Shown: piece after piece, positions 26,011-31,228 of the stretch
Layout of the letters: each line of letters begins with the position of its first letter
Numbering within the stretch: position 1 is the stretch's first letter
Assembly: GCA_001275005.1 (NCBI GenBank)
Contig: JWZX01002862.1
Span: 1-31,228, forward strand
Direction: 5' to 3'
Length of the DNA stretch: 31,228 nucleotides
From: Chrysochromulina tobinii
Taxonomy: Eukaryota > Haptophyta > Prymnesiales > Chrysochromulinaceae
Program-made: the position numbers and the translations under genes
The notes under the pieces: generated by a model
Database searches by the model: none
What the model was told of the DNA's origin: nothing
What the model saw: the letters and a program-made list of their open reading frames with translations, nothing else

Positions 26011-27738
26011 ATGGTGCGTGTTGGTCAGCCCTGCAGCGCTGAGACCGTGCTCCTGGCGGAGATCGCCGAGCAAGACGCGCTCAAACCCGGCGAGGCGGTC
26101 CGCATCCACAACCTCACCGGCCGGCCCGAGCTCAACCACCGTCGTGGCAAGGTCGTTTCATACGTGAAGGCCAAAGGACGATATGCCGTCGAGGTCCTTC
26201 CCGAACGTGATGCTCTTCAAACTGGACTCCCGAACGTGATGCTCTTCAAACTGGCCAACCTGCAGCTCGTTAGCGTCGAGGACGTGGCGCCCCTCGAGCC
26301 ACACAGTATCGTGCTCCCACAGCAACACCTATCGCCCTCGCGGTACACGGACAACCGCGGCGCGGGCCCGCCCGCCACCGCCGAGGACGACGCGGCGGGC
26401 GACAGCCTCGACTACGACGCGCTGCTCGCAAGCATCGACTTCGCGATGCTGCGCGACCACCTGCTTCGTGCCGGGAGCAGGCCGGGCTGCGCACCGATGC
26501 CCGGCCGCCAGCTTCGCCAGCTGCCGGCCCACCGTTCGTGCCTTGTCGGCCTCGTCGGCATCCTGCTGCGCTCGCGCGACGGGCCGGCGACCCTGGTGCA
26601 GCAGGCGGCGGATGCGCTCTCGCGGATATGCACCTTCGGCGCCGCCGGGCGCAGCGCCGTGCGGCGCGCCGGCGGCGCCGCGGCCCTTGTGCACGCGGTG
26701 CACAATCCGCCGTCGGCACCACAGCTCGCGGAGGACGGCGACGCGGAGGACGAGTCGGATGCGGCAAGCTTGCCGCCCGCGCCACCGACCACCCACCCGG
26801 AGGTGCCGTCGCTTCCCCCGGGCTCGAAGTTTGACCCGACCCTCGTACCTCGTGCCGCGTGTCACGCCTTGACCAATCTGGCCAACGGCGACATGGCCTG
26901 CAAGGAAGCGGTCGCGGAGGCGGGCGGCGCGGCCGCGCTTGTGGGGACGATGAAGCAGTTCGCCCAGGCGGAGGACGACATCTTGGCTCCGATCGTCTGC
27001 AAGCTGTGCGTTGGTGGGCTGGCCAACATTGCCGCCGGCGACCCCAAGTGCATGCTGGCGGTGCTCAAGACCAACAGCGTGGTCGAAGTCGTGCGCGCGC
27101 TGAAGACCTTCGGGCCCGAGTGGCCCGAGCTCGCAGCCGATTGCTGCCTCGCCTTGACCAACTTTGCCGCCGGTAAGGGCGAGGGCGCTGAGGCGGTGGT
27201 CGACGCCGGAGGCGTGCCCGCGCTAATCGCGACCCTCAAGGCCTTCAGCGCAAAAGCGCCGCGCGTGCGCGAGTGGGGCGCCGCCGCGCTCGCCAACCTT
27301 GCCTCGGCCAAATCGCCCGAGATCACCGAGACGCTCATCGAGACGCCCGCCGCCATCAAGGCGGCTGTCGCCGCCGTCGAGCATGCGGCGCCCGACGAGG
27401 GGCGCACGCTGCACTTTGCCGTCACCGTGTGGTCGCACCTCGGGAGCACCCCCGAGGGTTCCGAGGCGTGCGTGCGTGCTGGCTTTGTCGACACGACGCT
27501 GCGCCGCCTGCTCGACGTGACAGCTGGCCCCGCGAGCGTGCGCTTCGTCGAGGAATCGTGCCGCTCGTTTGCGACCCTCGCCTTCGCCGATGCTGAGGGT
27601 CGCGCGACGCTGCGGGAGGCGGGCGCTATCAGAGTGCTCACGCTCGTCCTCGAGAGGTTTCCCCGAGATGGAGGGATCCAGGAGATGGCGAGGGCATTGC
27701 TCACCGAGCTCACTCGCGATTCCCGAACCCGCGAGTGA
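26011..27738 (+). CDS. Armadillo-repeat protein with N-terminal SH3-like (Agenet-type) module
   Basis: 575 aa from ATG 26011; the frame opens nine bases earlier only through a TTG. Residues about 24-95 form a small beta-barrel-like module (GEAVRIHNLTGRPELNHRRG, then KGRYAVEV, then LFKLANLQLV). It resembles the SH3-like modules found beside MYND or ankyrin domains in many algal proteins. Residues about 145-570 are helical ARM/HEAT-type repeats, for example ACHALTNLANGDMACKEAV, CVGGLANIAAGDPKCM, CCLALTNFAAGKGEGAEAV, WGAAALANLASAKSPEI, and a last repeat near 525-570. Acidic and Pro-rich loops interrupt at about 235-275. ARM solenoids are protein-binding scaffolds; the partner is unknown. A 29-bp out-of-frame duplication lies inside the N-terminal module. 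Confidence 0.82.
   Translation: MVRVGQPCSAETVLLAEIAEQDALKPGEAVRIHNLTGRPELNHRRGKVVSYVKAKGRYAVEVLPERDALQTGLPNVMLFKLANLQLVSVEDVAPLEPHSIVLPQQHLSPSRYTDNRGAGPPATAEDDAAGDSLDYDALLASIDFAMLRDHLLRAGSRPGCAPMPGRQLRQLPAHRSCLVGLVGILLRSRDGPATLVQQAADALSRICTFGAAGRSAVRRAGGAAALVHAVHNPPSAPQLAEDGDAEDESDAASLPPAPPTTHPEVPSLPPGSKFDPTLVPRAACHALTNLANGDMACKEAVAEAGGAAALVGTMKQFAQAEDDILAPIVCKLCVGGLANIAAGDPKCMLAVLKTNSVVEVVRALKTFGPEWPELAADCCLALTNFAAGKGEGAEAVVDAGGVPALIATLKAFSAKAPRVREWGAAALANLASAKSPEITETLIETPAAIKAAVAAVEHAAPDEGRTLHFAVTVWSHLGSTPEGSEACVRAGFVDTTLRRLLDVTAGPASVRFVEESCRSFATLAFADAEGRATLREAGAIRVLTLVLERFPRDGGIQEMARALLTELTRDSRTRE
26199..26254 (+). repeat. 29-bp-period tandem duplication read in two frames
   Basis: A 27-bp block (starting TCCCGAACGTGATGC) is present perfectly at 26199-26225 and 26228-26254. 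The 29-bp period is not a multiple of three, so the first copy reads PERDALQTG and the second PNVMLFKLA. Confidence 0.95.
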
Positions 27739-28483
27739 ATCGCTATAGATGCACGGGAATCGCTAGAATCCGGTAGTGGGCGAATCCGGCGCGGCGCGCT
27801 CACGTTCTCGAGCGTAGCAGAACAGCACCCAGCGTTATCCGTTTAGGTTTGCGTTCGCGCTTAGCAGTTACCTGCCGAGCTGCGTTGTGGCTTGTGCCGG
27901 CGTTGTTCCGCTTGCGTTCGGCGTTAGCGTGTAGCGTTAGCGGTGCGGTGGCCGGTGCGGGGTTGCGCGCGCTGCCTCGCACGGCGACGGCCCGCGCTCG
28001 CACTCCCCGCGGCCCGTGCCCCGTCCCCCGCGCCCGGGCCCTTCCGAGTTGGCGAGTTCCGTTCCGCGTACGAGGTACGGTACGACGTACGTGTCTGAAC
28101 GTGATAACGTTTTACCGATTACGACCGGTCGGGTGCGCGCCGCGCGGCGCGCCACAACGAGTTTGTAGAGTCAAGACGAGATGCACGAGAACGCTCGAAC
28201 CAATTGAACCGAACATCCGCGATTATCTTCGAGTAATTTTTGATTGAGAGTAATATAACTTGAATGTAATAATGTTGAGCAACGAAGGATTGTGTGTATC
28301 TAGGTTCAGTCGCGTCGATCCCTCTGGGGTGCACCGCCACGTGCGACGTGGCGTTCCGCACCCTTCCCACAATGCCGCACTCGCAGCATCCCTGCCACGC
28401 TCGCAGCATCCCCTAAGCCTCGGCCGCCACGGGTGGCCGCGGCGTAGGTGACCCTGGTGCGTGTGACCCTGGTGCGGTCGATT
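27739..28483. other. Convergent intergenic region
   Basis: About 745 bp between the 3' ends of the ARM-repeat gene (plus) and the CRAL-TRIO gene (minus). It is GC-rich with an AT-rich island at about 28190-28290. No frame has a recognisable domain. Confidence 0.5.
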
Positions 28484-29565
28484 TCATATGATCTCGGGCT
28501 CGGGCGGAAGCAGCGTGGCGGGAGGCTCAGGCGGCGCGCACCGCTCGGCGTCCTTGAGGTCGCACCGCTCGGCGGCAGGCGCAGGCGGTAGCACGCTCGA
28601 CGGCGAGACCCCTCGGCTCACCTCCTCCTGAACCTCCTCCTCGCCGGTGGCGACGATGTCATCCCACGGGCCAACATCTCGCAGCGCCGAGAACGTGGCG
28701 TCCGTGCCGCCGTAGCGCGTCGGCAGATTCGCAGGGTCGATCTCAGCTGCGAGCACAGGTTCGTATGTCGCCGGGCCACCGAATAGTTGTATCCGCTCGC
28801 GATCGAGCACTGGGAGGAAGAGCCGCACGACCGACCAAACCCCCGTGAAGACCATCGGGCAGTTGATGATGAACACCTTGCCCAGGTTGCCGGGATAGTT
28901 GTTGCCCAGGAGCTGAAAGTAGAGCTTCAAATAGGCGCGCACATCCATGCTGAATTGGCTCAGGTAGGCGCCGTCGAGGTCGATAATGACCACCGAGTTC
29001 GACACGGCTGAGCCCGCCGCCGCCGAGCAGCGCGGGTACTTAACGCGGATCGTGTGCTCGGCGCGGTGCACGTTCCAGCGCAGCAGCCGCTCGAGCGTAG
29101 TGGACGCTGCGAGCTTCTCGGGGTCGACCTGGCCGACCACGAAGTATTGTACTGGCCGGCCGATGCGGTCGGTTTTGTGGAAGCACTGCGGGAAACCCTG
29201 GCGCACCTCCTCCTCCTCCTCGAGGTGGTAGTTGAGCAGGGTGCTTACACCGCCCTCAACGAACATCTTCCTCCACGCGAGCGACTCCTGCGGGTGTGAG
29301 ACAGGATCAACGAACGCGCACGTGCTCAGGGCGAGTTCGGGCATTGCACGCGTCGCAAAACACGCCGTCTGAAGGTGCGATGCCGACTCACCTCGAGCAT
29401 CGCCCCCGCCGTCTCCCGGTCACCCTTCTGCGCCGTCAGGAAGCGCTCGCACGTGTCCTCGGGGTCCCATCCCGGGCACTGCTCGCGGAGCGACGAGTCG
29501 AATCGCGCGAGCAGAGACTTCACCGCGGCCCGCATTTCCTCCTCCTCCGCCATCTTGGAGTCCAT
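28484..29565 (-). CDS. CRAL-TRIO (SEC14-like) lipid-transfer protein, two exons
   Basis: Join (minus) 29565-29392 and 29287-28484; 325 aa. The start is ATG 29565 (M-D-S-K-M-A-E-E). Exon 1 is the CRAL-TRIO N-terminal helical part (CERFLTAQKGDRETAGAMLE at 39-58). Splicing at GAG|GTGAGT and CCCGCAG|GAG gives MLE-ESLAWRK in phase 0. The lipid-binding domain runs about 89-254: DRIGRPVQYFVVG, VVIIDLDGAYLSQFSM, YLKLYFQLLGNNYPGNLGKV, FIINCPMVFTGVWSVVRLFL, RIQLFGG and the LPTRYGGT end. These match the SEC14 gate and pocket order. The C-terminus (about 270-325) is acidic/Pro-rich and looks disordered. SEC14-type proteins exchange phosphatidylinositol and other lipids between membranes and prime phosphoinositide synthesis. 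Confidence 0.92.
29288..29391 (-). other. Intron of the CRAL-TRIO gene (104 bp)
   Basis: On the minus strand the donor is GTGAGTCGG at 29391 and the acceptor is CACACCCGCAG ending at 29288, phase 0. Both flanking exons are open past the sites, which hides it from simple ORF calling. Confidence 0.87.
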
Positions 29566-30074
29566 GATGCGGCTCGATGCGTTCCAAAATCAAGGAAATT
29601 CGCCAAAATACCGTAGCAGTCGGCAACTCGGAAGGCGTCTCATCGCTAGCAGGCACCGGGAGTGGTGCGGGAGCCGATCTTTGTAAACCGAAAAAAAGAA
29701 AAAGTTTCTCTGTCCGGACGTGCCGATCGCAAGTATGACGATGGCTGCCCTCTGCGATTGACGCCGCCTGCTCGGCCTGCATGGCCGCCGCCTGCTCCGC
29801 CGCCTCCACCGCCGCGGCCGCCACCTTCTCGGTCGCCGCCTTCTCGATGGGTCCACTTCCACACCAAGGAACCCCCGGGCCCTTACGAAGGACAGACGTA
29901 CTGTCGTCGTTCGACATGGCCGCCTGCGTTCCTGCGTTCCCCTGCGGCTGCCTGGTCGCGAGAGCGGTCGTGCTGCACCATGGTGTCTGCGGCTCCTTGT
30001 TTCCGCGGTGATGCGCCATTCACCTCCCAGCTCTCTTCTCACGACTGCATGCCTCGCGCAGGCCTGTATCTGAG
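29566..30074. promoter_or_regulatory. Divergent promoter region between CRAL-TRIO and PH genes
   Basis: 509 bp separate the CRAL-TRIO ATG (29565, minus) and the PH-domain ATG (30075, plus), so it carries both promoters. A short A-rich run (about 29688-29703) is the only obvious composition change. Confidence 0.45.
29700..29917 (-). CDS. Possible Ala-rich N-terminal exon or separate small ORF
   Basis: An ATG at 29917 on the minus strand begins MSNDDSTSVLRKGPGVPW and then an Ala/Glu-rich helix (EKAATEKVAAAAVEAAEQAA). It reads like protein rather than a shadow frame. It lies just upstream of the CRAL-TRIO start on the same strand and could be its alternative first exon. I cannot fix a donor, so the lower boundary is approximate. 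The opposite strand reads as proline runs and is not credible. Confidence 0.25.
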
Positions 30075-30587
30075 ATGGACTTCCTCAGAAAGAAAGTCGA
30101 CTCGCTCCGTGGCCAACAACCCATCGAGGTCAACATCACAACTGTGCGCAAGGAGGGTTGGATCTACAAGGAGAGCGCTACGGTCCGGCAGTACAGGAAG
30201 AGGTGGATGGTGCTCACGCCTGAGAAGCTCTACTCGTTCACAAAGGAGCGCGGCTACAATGAGCCACCTACGGAGGAAATCGACCTCAAGCTGTGCGGCA
30301 CCGTCAAATCGGCGGACGATCTGACCAATCGTCCGTACACGTTCACAGTGCAGGTGCCCGAGCGCAACTTCTTCTTGATGGCATCCTCGGATGCGGAGCG
30401 GAACGAGTGGGTTGCTGCGATTGGGCGCGCGACCACCGAGAACCGACGGGTGCGCTCGTACTCCGAGGAGCGCGATTACCAGGATCAACAGGCGATCCAG
30501 GCGGCCACGCGCGCCAATGGGCCAACAGCGAGCGCGGATGCGGATGAGCATGAGGCGCCCAGGCGCGGAGGCACACGCTTCCAGTGA
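30075..30587 (+). CDS. PH-domain protein
   Basis: 170 aa, single exon, ATG 30075. The pleckstrin-homology domain spans about 22-120. Strand 1 is VRKEGWIYKESATVRQYRKRWMVLTPEKLYSF in order (basic loop K-R-R-W). Then come EEIDLKLCGTVKSADD, YTFTVQVPERNFFLMASS, and the C-terminal helix DAERNEWVAAIGRA with the invariant Trp. The remaining 50 residues are Gln/Ala/Arg-rich and disordered. PH domains of this short, single-domain type bind phosphoinositides at membranes. The gene is divergent from the CRAL-TRIO gene, so both encode phospholipid-linked proteins; co-regulation is only an inference. Confidence 0.9.
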   Translation: MDFLRKKVDSLRGQQPIEVNITTVRKEGWIYKESATVRQYRKRWMVLTPEKLYSFTKERGYNEPPTEEIDLKLCGTVKSADDLTNRPYTFTVQVPERNFFLMASSDAERNEWVAAIGRATTENRRVRSYSEERDYQDQQAIQAATRANGPTASADADEHEAPRRGGTRFQ

Positions 30588-30950
30588 CGGCAGACGCCGG
30601 CCGTGACCGAGCGTCTCGAGCTCAGTTCTCTTGAGTGGCCGCGACGGACGTGCGTTAGTTGGGGCGTAGTATCCAGAGTATCCATGATAATGCGCGTTTC
30701 TTCACATACGTTTGATCGATAGATTACTACACCGATTTTCAGGCCCGACGCCGGCACAGCGCCTGTGAGCCCTGCGGGCGGCGCCGGGCCGACGAGTCGC
30801 GCGGGGCGCGGCCGCGGGGCGTGTCGCGGTCACCGGCCGTAGTAGAAGTAGTATACACCCTGTTCTATGTGTCTCGTGTGTATGCTGTATGTCCCCGCCG
30901 CGGGGGGCGGGCAATCCGAGGGGGCGGGGGCCTGGGCCGCGGGGTGACGG
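30588..30950. other. Intergenic region
   Basis: GC-rich flank downstream of the PH gene without a supported gene. It ends in G-rich runs before the AT-rich array. Confidence 0.5.
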
Positions 30951-31222
30951 GGGGTTTCCTATACAAATTGGGGGGGGTTTCCTATACAATACGTATCCTG
31001 ATGTATCCTGCATGTATTCTGCATGTATCTTGCATGTATTTTGATGTGCTCCGTTCATATACATCAAGATACATCAAGATACAACAAGATACAACAAGAT
31101 ACATTTGTATCTGTCACTTTGGCCATCAAAGAAAATGTATCTTACCTAGGGATATGTATCCTTCTTTACGATACATTCAGGATACATTTAGAATACATTT
31201 AAGATACATTGTATCTTAACCC
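30951..31222. repeat. AT-rich array of TGTATC/GATACA motifs at 10-11 bp spacing
   Basis: Two 23-bp-period copies of GGGGTTTCCTATACAA (30951, 30974) lead into a TGTATC-type half-array (about 30992-31052: TGTATCCTGA, TGTATCCTGCA, TGTATTCTGCA, TGTATCTTGCA). Its reverse complement follows (about 31061-31107: TACATCAAGA twice, then TACAACAAGA twice). After a 60-bp spacer come more GATACATT units of 11 bp (about 31160-31215). The base composition drops sharply from the flanking GC-rich DNA. The window ends inside or just after the array. Confidence 0.85.
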
Positions 31223-31228
31223 TCAGAC

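Noticed and set aside
29662-30324. Plus-strand 220-residue poly-proline frame
   Set aside because: Low complexity, with no ATG context. It overlaps the start of the PH gene in another frame.

Overview
The window looks like nuclear DNA of a single-celled, GC-rich eukaryotic alga, most likely a haptophyte-type alga. This is inferred from four things: compact, mostly single-exon genes; short introns (78-415 bp) with GTGCGT/GTGAGC donors and CAG acceptors; conserved eukaryotic proteins (NOC2, prefoldin 5, REV7, a cyclin, CRAL-TRIO, PH, DPY30); and N-termini that look like signal or plastid-targeting sequences. The lineage is an inference; a pelagophyte or another secondary alga is not excluded. 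No rRNA, tRNA, CRISPR array or intact transposase was found.

Left part (1-9 kb): a DUF924-glutathione-S-transferase fusion with a predicted C-terminal membrane anchor (297-1763, +); a long gene-poor stretch with one hypothetical two-TM ORF on the minus strand (2931-3380); an MFS transporter with a presequence (3480-4907, +); a Pro/Tyr-repeat coiled-coil protein (5947-7326, +); a tiny DPY30-motif protein on the minus strand (7701-7895); and an FKBP-like C-terminal piece (8583-8894, +) whose N-terminal half cannot be found in an open frame.

Middle (9-19 kb), the dense conserved block: NOC2 ribosome-biogenesis factor (two exons), a plastid-type unknown (minus), a three-exon cyclin that diverges from it, prefoldin subunit 5 (two exons), an acidic/basic-tailed unknown, and REV7/MAD2L2. 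The last four lie on the plus strand in tandem with short gaps. A large HAD-like orphan follows on the minus strand (19056-21188).

Right part (21-31 kb): about 3 kb without genes, holding a satellite-like array of ~195-bp units with an inverted copy (about 22.1-23.5 kb). Then come a longin-like orphan (minus, one 78-bp intron) sharing a 171-bp divergent promoter region with an ARM-repeat protein (plus); a two-exon CRAL-TRIO lipid-transfer protein (minus) divergent from a PH-domain protein (plus); and, at the right edge, an AT-rich array of TGTATC/GATACA motifs spaced 10-11 bp apart.

There is no operon logic here. Functional links are loose: ribosome biogenesis, protein folding, the cell cycle and DNA-damage tolerance are housekeeping, and CRAL-TRIO plus PH are both phosphoinositide/lipid themes. 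Spliced models were built by hand from reading frames and homology, and no search was run.
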